A model generated the notes under the pieces. The model saw only the letters and a program-made list of their open reading frames with translations. It searched no databases and was not told the origin of the DNA. From NCBI GenBank assembly GCA_964036665.1, contig OZ038528.1, forward strand, positions 26,523,245 to 26,587,244: a stretch of 64,000 bases of DNA, given 5' to 3'. The translations under genes were made by a program, and so were the position numbers. Numbering within the stretch: the first letter of the stretch is position 1; each line of letters begins with the position of its first letter. Below, piece by piece: positions 31,198-41,421 of this stretch. Source of the DNA: Gordius sp. MW1. Its lineage: Eukaryota; Nematomorpha; Gordioida; Gordea; Gordiidae.

Positions 31198-31702
31198 TTA
31201 CACGAAAATCCCCGCATACCGAATTGAGCCATTTGACTTAACTACATTTACTATAGGCGTTGTCCATTGGATTGCTGTAACTGATGGGTCTACCTCTTCA
31301 ATAACATCTTCATTTAACAATCTTTTTAGTTCCTCTTCCACTTTCTTACGCAGCGGGAAAGGAACTCTCCGCGCAGGACAAGCTATTGGCTTTGCTTCTC
31401 CCTTCAAAAAAATACTTACCTCATAATTCTTTATACAACCCATGCTGTCATTAAATATCTCCCCATATTTATCAATCAATACATTTTCAAGTTGATAATT
31501 AATCGAATTTATTGTAACTTGAATAGGGAGTTTAAAATTAAATGCCTGCATCCAATTTAATCCAAACATTGGTTCCTCTTCCTCATTTGTAACGATAGCT
31601 GGAAGTTTCAATGTCATGTTATTCAATTTTACACAAACTTTAACTTGCCCAGAAATTGACACAGGGTTGTTTCCAAAATCCTTGATCTTTTGGCAGGTAT
31701 GT
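31198..31702 (-). pseudogene. Gypsy A protease C-terminal end and RT N-terminal part
   Basis: Downstream of the nested miniature element the frame shows the end of the aspartic protease (KLPAIVTNEEEEPMFGLNWM; a G-L-N-W/ILG-type box), a linker, then AIACPARRVPFPLRKKVEEE-like and IQWTTPIVNVVKSNGSIR, the start of RT (TP(I/V)V.V.K..G). The open frame continues upstream of its first start-like codon to ~31702, where the insertion begins. The bases on either side of the insertion and one copy of its 4 bp duplication are in phase with the nucleocapsid/protease ORF. Confidence 0.85.
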
Positions 31703-31706
31703 AATT
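31703..31706. repeat. 4 bp target-site duplication of miniature element (aatt), left copy
   Basis: aatt here and at 32773-32776. Counting one copy keeps the reading frame of gypsy A across the site. Confidence 0.8.
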
Positions 31707-32772
31707 TTTAGTTGCACTAACCTTTCTTATTTGAATATACTACTTAGAATTATATCGTTATCTAGGAAAGAATTAAACCTTCCAGAGAATTTGAATATTA
31801 AGCAACTCGCTCGTCCGTATTTAACCTTCACTGTTCACAACTCAACTATTCATAAAACTTAACTTTAGTATTTTACCACTCATTATACTTTAAACTTATT
31901 TTGAATATACCTACTTGATCATTGGTTAAATGTCTTAAACTGACCACATTCAAATATTTAAATTCCTCATTATCGTTATCACAAGCCGTGTATATAAACT
32001 TAATTTTTCACTAAAATATATTCATATCAATTAATTCATTTTTGTATATAGTTTTACAATAAAATTCTATTCTTTTAGTAAGAAAAGCAAATGTAGAGAA
32101 CTTATACCTCTACAAGTTTTTTTTTTTTTTTTTTATACAATAGTTTTTTTTAAATATTAAGGCCAAATAATTTATATCAAAGTATTAACATAAATATATA
32201 CGTTTTCAGATTATAATGGTTCGATTGCAAAGGGTGACTTTCTTGGCGCTCAATTCTCATTTGGGTCTAACGGCAGAATTGCTCAATCCAGTAAGATGTT
32301 ATTTCGAATCTTTTTCCTCCAACCCTAGACTAATTTACTATACATGGGCGTAGCCGGGGGGGAATTATTTAGTTGCACTAACCTTTCTTATTTGAATATA
32401 CTACTTAGAATTATATCGTTATCTAGGAAAGAATTTAACCTTCCAGAGAATTTGAATATTAAGCAACTCGCTCGTCCGTATTTAACCTTCACTGTTCACA
32501 ACTCAACTATTCATAAAACTTAACTTTAGTATTTTACCACTCATTATACTTTAAACTTATTTTGAATATACCTACTTGATCATTGGTTAAATGTCTTAAA
32601 CTGACCACATTCAAATATTTAATCCTCATTATCGTTATCACAAGCCGTGTATATAAATTAATTTTTCACTAAAATATATTCATATCAATTAATTCATTTT
32701 TGTATATAGTTTTACAATAAAATTCTATTCTTTTAGTAAGAAAAGCAAATGTAGAGAACTTATACCTCTACA
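31707..32772 (-). mobile_element. Miniature LTR-type element (TRIM-like) inserted in gypsy A protease
   Basis: Two direct repeats, 31707-32114 (408 bp) and 32368-32772 (405 bp), are almost identical (three 1-2 bp indels and few substitutions) and enclose only 253 bp (32115-32367) with no coding. On the minus strand the repeats run TGTAGAGG... to ..TTAGTGCAACTAAA, and a 4 bp aatt duplication flanks the unit. This architecture fits a terminal-repeat retrotransposon in miniature. The interior has a T20 run and a solitary 'catgggcgtagccgggggg', the terminal motif of local hAT MITEs, so an alternative is a tandem-duplicated DNA element. Confidence 0.75.
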
Positions 32773-33250
32773 AATTGTGGTTTATTAATAATGTTATATA
32801 TCTTCTTATTTATTAGGGTGACACAAGAACCCGTGTCATATAACATTTTAATAGTTTTATTGTTGATGACAACATTGATATAAGGTTTGAATTGGGTAAT
32901 ATTGTTAACATCATAATCTATTCCAATAGAATTGATAATATGATTAACCTCCTTTGAACTTTTACAAAATTTAGCATAATGATTCTTTTTGTTACATTTA
33001 TAGCACACCTTGTTATAAGCATCACATCTATTGCTTGTATGTGACTTACCACACCTAGAACACTTGCTTATGAAATTTTGTTTGTTTGTAACTCTTTTAT
33101 CTGTGTATTTAGAATTTGGTGTTTTGTACTTTTGTATTTTGTTTATCTCTTGTGATGTGTTTAATTCCCTATTAGCTATTTCCATAGATTCTGCTAAAGT
33201 ATATATATCATTAAAAGATATAACATCACCAGCATTGTTTACACCTTCAG
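32773..33250 (-). pseudogene. Gypsy A nucleocapsid (two CCHC knuckles) and protease start
   Basis: Two zinc knuckles, CSRCGKSHTSNRC (degenerate, CxxCxxxHxxxxC) and CYKCNKKNHYAKFC (canonical), bind RNA. They are followed by VVINNKTIKMLYDTGSCVTL with the DTG(S) catalytic triad of the aspartic protease at ~32830. The ORF is ended artificially by the miniature element insertion at 32772. Upstream, a frame break near 33247 separates it from the gag ORF. Confidence 0.9.
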
Positions 33251-33741
33251 GCCATTGAGTTAACTTGAATTTCTAATGATAAATTTTGAAGGCCACACAA
33301 CATTTGATCGCGCAGTCTCTCGTCCAGATTTGTTTTGAAGTTGCAATTTTCTGAAGCAGATTTTAATCTTGTCACAAATTCTGTAAGAGTTTCATCAGGT
33401 CTCCTTATGCATCTCATAAAAAGGATCCTAGAATGAAAAAGAGTACTTTTATGAGCAAATACCTTCTTCATCAATTTGATTAATTCCTCATAATTCAAAG
33501 ATGTAATATCATTAGGATAAGAAAAGTTTATTAAGCATTCCACATTGTGTTGTCCCATATACCCCAGTATTATCTTCTTTCTGATGTCCTTGATAACATT
33601 TTTGGCATCAAATATATTTGTAATGGTCAATATATATGTAGAGATATTATCTCCTACCTTATATGGTGGTATTGTTCCAATTTCCATTTTTGGTTGTATT
33701 GTTCCAATATCCCTTAATGGTGGTATTGTTACAATTTCCAT
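33247..33741 (-). pseudogene. Gypsy A gag capsid part
   Basis: The open frame starts at ATG 33741 (MEIVTIPPL), immediately after the PBS, and reads ~165 codons: three imperfect repeats of (M)EI(V/G)TIPP, then capsid-like helices (..GYMGQHNVECLINF.., RPDETLTEFVTRLKSASENC, LDERLRDQMLCGL). RPDET..FV..L and D..RD..V.GL are typical of arthropod gypsy gag. The longer frame beginning at 33792 runs into the LTR and is not the start. Confidence 0.8.
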
Positions 33742-33751
33742 TACCGCGCCA
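33741..33751 (-). promoter_or_regulatory. Primer-binding site of gypsy A
   Basis: TGGCGCGGTAA follows the 5' LTR after one T. TGG matches a tRNA CCA end, and position and first bases fit a tRNA-primed element. The tRNA was not identified. Confidence 0.6.
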
Positions 33752-33752
33752 A

Positions 33753-33917
33753 TGAAATATATTAGATATTGTCTTATTTCTAGGTGTCTCAAGTGGTAAG
33801 TTTTATTATTCTAATTTAGATCACATGTAACAAAAGAACATATATATTCCACAAGATATATCGAACTTATAAGTATTTATAATAAAACGTATATCATACA
33901 AATACACAATCATTACA
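33753..33917 (-). repeat. 5' LTR of gypsy A
   Basis: 165 bp, minus-strand TGTAATGATTGTG...ATATTTCA; flanked on the outside by gacat (33918-33922). Confidence 0.92.
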
Positions 33918-33922
33918 GACAT

Positions 33923-34699
33923 TAATATATATTAAATTGCAAAAGCACTATAAACTCTATAAAACTTTAAAACATTAAGAAACAGCTTTACTAGCCTCTC
34001 CAAGAGATTTATATTCTGGCAATAATGAATCCACAAAAGTTTTATTTGGATTTGTAGTGAAACAAATTATTTTACCTTGAAAGAGATTTGGTTGATACGC
34101 ACAAGGCGAAAAGAGAAAGAATACAAACACAGAATTAACTTTAATTTGAATGTTTGTCACCTCTACTGATATATAAACTCGCGATTTATAGATTTGTTAC
34201 CACTGTTATAATTTCCCTTTAATAAAATATATTCCAACCCCTTTCACTAAAGATTCAGATTAACTTCCTTTTTTTCTTCCTCCTAAAAATGAACTATATA
34301 GTAATATTCTTTTTATTAATTATACTTTACAATGAAATTGATCCATTATCATAAAGACTAGCTAGACATAGATGTTTGTTCACGTTATGCACTATATAAT
34401 TAAAATGATAAATGAAACACCTTTATTATTTAGAACGCAGCTATTTTTAACAAGGATTCCCTTTTATTTGCATGGCTTTGAAATTACCTATTATAGCAAA
34501 CCCTTAAAAAGTTAATTACAACCAATTTCAGCACGGAGTCAAAAAACTTTATCTATCTATAAACCTGTCTCACACATCCAATAAAATAAACGCTTTGAAA
34601 ATTTTAATTTTGAATATTTAAATAACAAAATAAATTGTTAAATTTTAATACAACCTTGAAGGTTATACTAGGCCAGCAGATATCAAATTGATTAATACG
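33923..34699. other. AT-rich non-coding stretch
   Basis: No domain recognised. The 61-codon minus ORF at 33975-34160 has no distinguishing feature. Confidence 0.4.
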
Positions 34700-36100
34700 T
34701 TAGTGACTAAACGAATTAAATTTTTTTATCAAACGTCATAATATTAAGTCCAAAAATAAAAAAAATTATACCTTTTTTGCATATGTTAAATAATGGGACC
34801 TAATTATAGGCAACAAATTATTTTGCATAGTTTTTACTTCAAGTGCAAAGTTTTTTTTTGCAATTTTCCAAGTTTTTTATTCATATTAATCATCCGTTGG
34901 TCAGGTCAAAACAACACAGATGGTAAAAGGTGTCATGATAAACCCACTTTAAATACTAAGTTGTATTATAATGTAAACTTTTCAAATTTTAAAAGCATAA
35001 TATTTTAACTTTTATCAGTAAATTAATATAAGGTTATTTGATCAAGTGGTTAAAACTTTATATCCACATTTAATACGACCCCTAAAATTTTCCCCTTATT
35101 TGATTAATTTGGCTCATAACAAAGATAATTTTAATTTTATTGTTTAAATAATAAGAAAAATCAGCGGAAATTTGGCAGAAAAAAACTTAAAAACAAAAAA
35201 AATAGGGTTGTCCATACTTAAAGAAGTTTGGACCCTTTATTTTTTTGAGACAGAAAAGTTTATATTGTTCTTAATCCATTCTTTAAATAATTTTTTACCT
35301 CATTTAAAATTTTTATAAAATAAATACATCATAAAAGATTACATATGAAATTATGAAAAAAATCTACATGCAATATCTTTATTCTTAAAATAGACATTAT
35401 ATAGGGCTATGGGCGTAGCCAGGGAGGGGGCGGCCGCCCCCCCCCCTTCCCCCGTAAATGACGGAAATATTTTTTTCCAATGCAAAAACCCTTAAAAACT
35501 AAAAAAAATTAGGTTTTGCCCCCCCCCCCCCCGATTGAACTTTTAAACATTTCGCCCTCCCCCCCCCCCCTAATCCAAAACCTGGCTACGCCTATTTATA
35601 GGGGTGTAAAGATGGTAATTTTTGTATAAAAAATTGACAGTTCCAACATAATTTATTAAGTATCAAATTTGATTTGTTGTAAATAAAAAATAAAGTTTTA
35701 ATTAATTTATTTTATAAACAGACATTGATAATATGAGCTCATTAATATTATATATTATTATATTAGTCTATAAAATTGTTAAGCATCAATAATACGAACT
35801 ATAAAGTATAAACTCCTCAGCTCAGACTAATTCTTATTGTGTATTTATTTGGGACCACTTTATAAAATATTATGTATACAGATAGATATACATACACTAT
35901 CTCTAGACAAAGGATTATAAAAGATATTGATATTGCACTAAAGTTAGACTAGTTAAATATCAAAGTGCGCAAGAAAATTTACACAAATGAGCACTTTGTG
36001 CACTTTGAAATAACACGAGAAAATATAAATATTATAAAATCTAAGTAAGTTTAAATAAATATCTCAAATAAAAGGAAATGTATAAAAAGATTTCTTTACA
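34700..36100. repeat. Dispersed AT-rich repeat (family also at 4.2-4.7 kb and 56.5-57.0 kb)
   Basis: The left part (34700-35270) matches the reverse complement of 4190-4680. The right part (35770-36100, with 'aaagtgcgcaagaaaa', 'gcactttgtgcactttg' and 'aaaatctaagt') parallels 56760-57000 in the same order. A MITE (35408-35596) interrupts it. No coding or clear TIR; probably an old non-autonomous element. Confidence 0.45.
35408..35596. mobile_element. 189 bp hAT-type MITE with GGCGTAGCCAGG ends
   Basis: The ends tatgggcgtagccagg and cctggctacgcctatt are inverted. The flanks tatagggc (35400-35407) and tatagggg (35597-35604) form an 8 bp duplication with one mismatch. The interior is mainly a G run, C runs and T-rich sequence. 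It shares its terminal motif with the 23.3 kb hAT element (ggcgtagc). Confidence 0.75.
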
Positions 36101-36320
36101 AATTGGTTTGGAATAATTATTTTTGATAATATTTTCAAAAACAATATTTCATTTTTTTGTTTCGTATTTAAAAGGTGGGGTCCTGAAAGATCCCGTGCAT
36201 CTGTATATTAAAAACTATTTGACTAAAACAAGCTAAATTTTGCAAAGATATTCTAAGATAAATTTTATTAAGCTACTAAAATAATGAAACCATAAAAATA
36301 ACTAACTTGATTTGTAGGGG
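36100..36320. repeat. Dispersed repeat, inverted copy of 2400-2620
   Basis: See 2400-2620: the 'gtggggtcctgaaagatccc' block and the following ~120 bp correspond in reverse orientation. Confidence 0.45.
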
Positions 36321-36407
36321 ACACCCACCGCCACCGTGGCTAGTTTAGCCAAAAAATAACTGCGAAAAATTTCATATTTTTATCTTTTCAATTATTTTTA
36401 TAAATAA

Positions 36408-37490
36408 CTAGCTGACCCGGCAAACGTTGTTTTGCCATATTAAGAATATTTAAAAAAAATTAAAAAATTTAAATAAGAAAATTTAAAACTACCAAAAAAA
36501 AATTTAAAAACTCAACTAAACGAAAAATAACAAATAATTGATATTTTTAAGGGTGGTTAAAAACACAAAATTTTACCTCAATAATGTTCAAATTTAAAAT
36601 TTCATGGAGCAAATTTTTTTAAGTCAAATTTACCTATAATCAAAAAAAAATATTGCGCCTGGTCTTTATGATAAAATATAAACAAAAGGCGGATACGGAT
36701 ACGCATATAACGAAAAATCAAACGTTGTTTTGCCATTTACACGGGTGTATTAGCAGAATATATATCATGGGCGTACCCAGGTTTTGAATTAGGGGGGGGG
36801 GGGGCAGATTATTAAAATTTTTTGCTTGACTATCCAAAAAATTTCCTGCGACCGTAATTTAAATTAGGGGGGGGGGCAAAATATAATTTTTTTTTTAATT
36901 TAAGGGTATTTGTATTGAAATTTGATCCTTTTTTTTAAATTAGGGAGGGGGCAGCCGCGCCCTCTGTCCCCTGGCTAATTGGGGGGGGGGGCATATAGAT
37001 AAATTTCAATAGATTAGGAATATATCAAATATAATTGGTAAGTGTTTATTATGCAAAAAATTTTAAACAAATAGTTAAAGAGGGTCCAAGGCCCAGGCCC
37101 ACCCAAGAGAGAAAACCTGGCCCCATGGCCCCCCCCCCCCCAAAGGAAAAAATCTTTGGCCCCCTGGCCCTTCAAGCTATTTTTTTATTTTTATGTAATT
37201 AAGAAACAATATAATCATGGGCGTAGCCAGGGGGGAGGCTGCCCCCCCCTAATTAGCCAGGGGGAAGCAAGGGGCGCGGCTGCCCCCTTCCTAATTTAAA
37301 AAAAAAGAAGGATTTCAATACAAAAACCCTTACAAATTAAAAAAATATGTTTTACCCCCCCCCCCCCCTAATTAGCCAGGCGGGGGCAGAGGGCGCGGCT
37401 ACCCCCCCCCCCCCTATTTTACTTAACTCAAATTAATACAGATGCGTATTAGCGAATTTACACAAAAATATAAATTATTTTGGTAAAATG
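36408..37490 (-). mobile_element. Helitron 3' end, family 2, copy 1
   Basis: On the minus strand it ends with the hairpin GGCAAAACAACGTTTGCC, GGGTCAG and CTAG (36408-36411), next to host T. Starting from the end, ~350 bp are nearly identical to 63384-63760, and a further block (37423-37486) matches 63927-64000. Both copies contain the same 'catgggcgtacccagg' MITE. No 5' TC end was found here. It differs internally from the Helitrons at 9.5 and 59.9 kb but shares the terminal hairpin. Confidence 0.75.
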
Positions 37491-37634
37491 AAATTTAAAT
37501 TACGGTCGCAGGAAAATTTTTGGATAGTCGAGACCTTTTTTAATTTTTTTTTGCTCTCAGGAAAATTTTTGGGTAGTCAAGACTTTTTTTTTAATCTGCC
37601 CCCCCCCCCTAATTCAAAACCTGGGTACGCACAT
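36767..37634. mobile_element. hAT-type MITE composite with GTACCCAGGTTTTGAATTAG ends
   Basis: The left end catgggcgtacccaggtttt..gaattaggggggg and the right end ccccccctaattcaaaacct..gggtacgcacatg are inverted. The interior contains further solitary or paired 'gggcgtagccagg' motifs (37217, 37255) and a hAT-like G/C block (37080-37165) similar to the right end of the 23.3 kb element, reversed. It therefore appears to be several related elements nested in one another. The ORF at 37488-37772 is not a gene. Confidence 0.55.
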
Positions 37635-37635
37635 G

Positions 37636-38090
37636 GATATATCAACATTTATTGGCACTTTGTTAAAAGTATTTTCATTTTTCTCCTTATTGAACGTGCA
37701 AAAAATGACAAAATTAGATTTTTTAATTTATTTAGCCACGCAGGAGGGGGGGGGGACACGACCGTCCTATAATAATAATAATAATTGACGTGAAAAATAA
37801 GCAAAAAATGGCTTTGATATTTAATGTTTCAAAGTGCGTAAAAAGTTTTCATTTTCCGCAACACATGCCTACTGCATTTATCACACTACGACTACCTACA
37901 CTACACGATAGATAGGCAGTACAGTACGTGATGAGGGCGTTTGATTGACATTCAGAATTAAACGTCAAAACGTATAAAACCTAATATCTCAAAAATTACT
38001 GGACCGATTTGGCTCGAACAAATCTTAAAACACGCTCCAGAGTATGGGGAATAAACTATCGGTCTGGTAGTTTTCCAAAATTGGTGGCGG

Positions 38091-38128
<38 letters not shown>

Positions 38129-38150
38129 TAGCTTCATTTTTATATATAAG
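37636..38150 (+). repeat. Dispersed repeat R2, copy 2, ending in a (CA)n microsatellite
   Basis: Starts gatatatcaacatttattgg and matches 14571-14900 and 59507-59941. The 3' part (attactggaccgatttggct.. ggtctggtagttttccaaaa ..tggcggcatac) is followed by (ca)~14 at 38096-38123 and tatatataag. The inverted words gaccgatttgg/ccaaatcggtc (seen complete at 59800-59880) can form a hairpin near the 3' end. Confidence 0.75.
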
Positions 38151-38274
38151 GGTGCGTCTTAAAATAAGATTTTGCATAGATGCAAAAAAAACGAATACAT
38201 GTTAAAACATAGCCGCGTCTTAATATACGCTTCATTTCATTTTTGCTTCTTTGTAATTTCATTTCATTCGCTAT

Positions 38275-39130
38275 AATAATCATAAAACTTTAAAATTTAA
38301 ACTATATGTGTATTTTATCATAAGTTATAAGATAAAGAATTTTTCTTTGGTTAAAATAAAAATTAAAAATTTTATAGAGGAAAAACGCTTTTGTAGGGTT
38401 ATTAATAGCTCTGACAGAATTTTGTATTTTGCACATAAATTCTTTGTTGTATATTTTAGATTAATTTAAATTAAGGATATTTTTTATATAAAAATCGTCT
38501 AATGATTAAATTTTTAATTGCAATATGACATGTTAAATTATTTATTGTTTAAAAAGAGGTCGGAGCTAGTCGGAGAGTGGCTAGTGCTAGCCATTTTCAT
38601 TGTGTCACCTTATAAGGACAAATGATAAGGTTTAAAAAACAAAAATTTCGTTAAATAATTTAACTTAGTGTAAATTGAAATAGATAAAGATAAAGATAAT
38701 GATTATAAATTAATAAACTATTAAAAAATGTTTTCCATTGCAAAATCTGTCTTTTATGGTTATTGAAGTCTGATCTTCATCATGACCCTTTTTCTATTTG
38801 TATTATGTAAAATATAAATATATTACATATGCATTCTTATGTCTTTTTTAATAAAACAATCTTTTTATTGATTTAAATTAGCATACTCTAATAAGAATTG
38901 AAAACATAAGGGTTAATCTATCCCTCGAAAGGGGCTATGACTAGCCCCGTCCATTTTAAAAGTTTGTAGGATTTTTGCTTTTTTTACACCTTATGAAAAA
39001 ATTATTACCTTTTCCCCTCATATTTATTGTACTTAAAAATATGTTCTAACAAACAATTTGAAAAAATATTTTTTAGTTTTTTTTCAAACACGATGTAATT
39101 TTTTATAGCTATTGAGTCCCCGGTCTCCCC
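38275..39130 (+). mobile_element. TA-flanked MITE family, copy 3 (left end missing)
   Basis: The interior (atatgtgtattttatcataag.., gtcggagctagtcggagag.., ctatgactagccccg) follows the 21180-22109 element. The right TIR gtccccggtctcccc ends at 39130 with TA. The left TIR is not present. Confidence 0.75.
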
Positions 39131-39132
39131 TA

Positions 39133-39893
39133 TACTTAAAAGACAGATTCTGCAATGGAAAAAAACTTTTAGTAGTATTTTAATGTATAATCATAGTGTA
39201 TTTATATTCCAAATTACACCATTTAGATTAATAAACAAATTTTTTTTTAAATCTTGTCATTTGTAAGAAACAATGAAACGTAGTATTAGCCCCTCTCCGT
39301 CTAACCCCGCCCTTGAGCCCTGCACAGGTAACCCGAAGGTCGGGTCGTTCAGATTAAAATTTTTAAAATTCTCAGGTCGAGTTGGGTTCGGGTTGAAAAA
39401 TTTAAAACACTTTTAAGTCAGGTGGGTTTGGTTTTAAACGTCTTCGGGTTGGGTCAGGTTCGGTTTAAAACGCTTTAGGGTCGGGTCTGGTTCAGGTTAA
39501 AAATTTTGAAAGATTTCGGGTCGGGCCGGGTTTGGGATAAAAAAGTGAATTAGCATGGCTCTACCCCGGCCCCTATTTTTATAAACATTTAACAATTTAA
39601 CATGTTATATTGCAAATAAAAATTTAATCATTTTAGACTGTTTTTATATGAAAAATATCCCTTTATTAGATAAACTTAAATTAGTCCAAAATATAGAGCC
39701 AAAAAATTTTATGTGCAAATTACAAAATTTCGTAAAGGCTACTAATAGTCCCAAAAAATCGTTTCTCTTCTATACAAGTTTTAAATTTTATTTTTTCTAA
39801 ACAAAATTTTTTTTACTTATACCGTATGAAAAAATACACATATCATTATTATTTTAAAAATTAACCCGAGCTAGGACTAGCCCCTGTCTCCCT
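39133..39893 (-). mobile_element. TA-flanked MITE family, copy 4 (inverted, partial, with minisatellite insert)
   Basis: This is the reverse complement of the same family: gacagattctgcaatgg.. to ..ctaggactagcccctgtctccctta (end ~39893). It lies tail-to-tail with copy 3 and contains the GGGTCGGGT-type tandem repeat at 39332-39545. Confidence 0.7.
39332..39545 (+). repeat. GGGTCGGGT-type minisatellite
   Basis: About five imperfect ~40-45 bp units of (ggtt/ggtc)cgggt(c/t)gggt + ggtttaaaacgct/ttt. The units vary in the AT part. It has no coding meaning. Confidence 0.75.
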
Positions 39894-40056
39894 TACAGCA
39901 TTTTTAAACTGCTTGGGGTCACCATGACCCCACCTTAACTACGATTGATGTACACTTGCACAGTTTTTTTGATGCAAACTAGTTTTAAGTTTTGAATAAA
40001 AAATAGCTACAAGATTTAAACTTACGAGGTTTGGACCGAGAAACACACTTAAGCAA

Positions 40057-40064
40057 CTAAGTCT
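40057..40064. repeat. 8 bp target-site duplication (ctaagtct), left copy
   Basis: Repeated exactly at 41414-41421 around the element 40065-41413. Confidence 0.92.
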
Positions 40065-41413
40065 CAGGGTTTCTTTCAGAAAAAATGCTCCGTGGGGGGG
40101 GGGTAAAATTTTTTTTCATTGATTAACCATTTATTATAATATTTACTGATTTTTATTAGTGATGTAAGTGATATATAAATAGATACATACATGCAAATGC
40201 TTCTATATTAAAACCAAAATCTTTCTTGCCTCTTTCAGAGTTCATGTGAATTTTACTGCTGGAAGCAGAATAATATCTGCCTTAAACTTATATATATTTA
40301 AAATATCTAATGCTTAAAAATAATTACCATAATTGCCCATAGTAAGGGATAAAACATAAGTTTTTTTTTAATTCAGTCCCATCTTTACCTATTACAAACA
40401 AACATATTCATGCCTTATTTTATATAAACACAAATACCCATAGTATTCCCCAAACATCTCTTATCGCCTTTTTCTAATTCAAAATCAAATGGATAAAAAA
40501 GATATTTTATCTGTATCACAATTTAAAAGCATGACAGATAATTATCATTAGTTATAAACATTATTTTGTGTGTATAAATGTAAATAGCATCTTTTTTATT
40601 TTGACAATCTATGGAATAAACCAGTTTCTCCCCAGAATTATCCTCACCTTTTCGTAATACATAATTGATTAGACTTTTATATGCTTGCAAGCAAATTATC
40701 ATTAGTTAATATACATTTAAAATGACCAATATTTTGTTAGTAATATAAATACCATCTTTTTCATTATAACATTGAATGGAACAAACCAGAGTTTTTTCTA
40801 CAGAACAATTAGTCACATCTCAACCTGCTGCATAATTAAAATTATTCCAAATTAAATCATATTTACCATCTTTTTTATTAGGCTTTTCCTTTTACTAAAG
40901 TAGTGTGAAAAAGTACTTTTATATTTACTAGACATCTTCAATTCAAAATAAGCATATTATATCAATAAAAACAAACAATAGAAATCTATTATTAATAATA
41001 ATTCTTTTTAAGTTTATAAGTAAGATAGTCATTTAATAATTCTAAAAGCATTTATTTATGTTTATTTACCTATTGATATTTTTTAATTAAAGATAATTTG
41101 TAACTTTCAAGATTGTAAAAAATGCCTATTAAAAACTCGTTTAAATTAGGGTTCACAGATGTTAAAAAATGATGTCTATGAATGATTTCCACCTTATTTG
41201 TAAAAAAATTTTATTTCGCCAATTTTATATTTTTCTATTGTTAAAATAAATTATTGAATTTCAATTTTAGCCTATTATTATAATTTATGACTTCATGATG
41301 GAACTTGAGTTCATGCTTCAATCAAAACTCTCCTGGGGGTATTTGAAACTTCTGGGGGGGGGGGGGGGGGGGGGGGAGGGGTCCCCCTGGGCTCCCCCCT
41401 GAAAGAAACCCTG
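40065..41413. mobile_element. Non-autonomous hAT-type element with CAGGGTTTCTTTCAG ends
   Basis: 1,349 bp. Inverted termini cagggtttctttcag and ctgaaagaaaccctg, exact 8 bp duplication ctaagtct. Each end is followed by a G/C run (40095-40107; 41356-41400). The AT-rich interior has repeated 'gacagataattatcattagttataaacat / agcaaattatcattagttaatatacat' units and no transposase. It is a family distinct from the ggcgtagc elements. Confidence 0.88.
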
Positions 41414-41421
41414 CTAAGTCT

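Larger units (their letters stand above)
26249..33917 (-). mobile_element. Ty3/gypsy retrotransposon A (Mag-like), with two nested insertions
   Basis: LTRs at 33753-33917 (5') and 26249-26436 (3') share TGTAATG...TTTCA ends, and a 5 bp duplication gacat lies at 26244-26248 and 33918-33922. On the minus strand the order is PBS, gag, CCHC nucleocapsid, protease, RT, RNase H, integrase, tail. Integrase is downstream of RT, as in Ty3/gypsy; peptide style (HPGI..RYY.WWPG, CDGCQE.RP) is like Mag/K02A2.6 elements. Foldback B (26478-28736) is inserted between the tail and the 3' LTR, and a miniature LTR-type element (31707-32772) splits the protease. Stops and frameshifts occur in most domains, so it is inactive. 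Confidence 0.93.

Noticed and set aside
38096-38123. (CA)n as an independent feature of interest
   Set aside because: It is the ordinary tail of repeat R2, also found in weaker form at 59910-59935.
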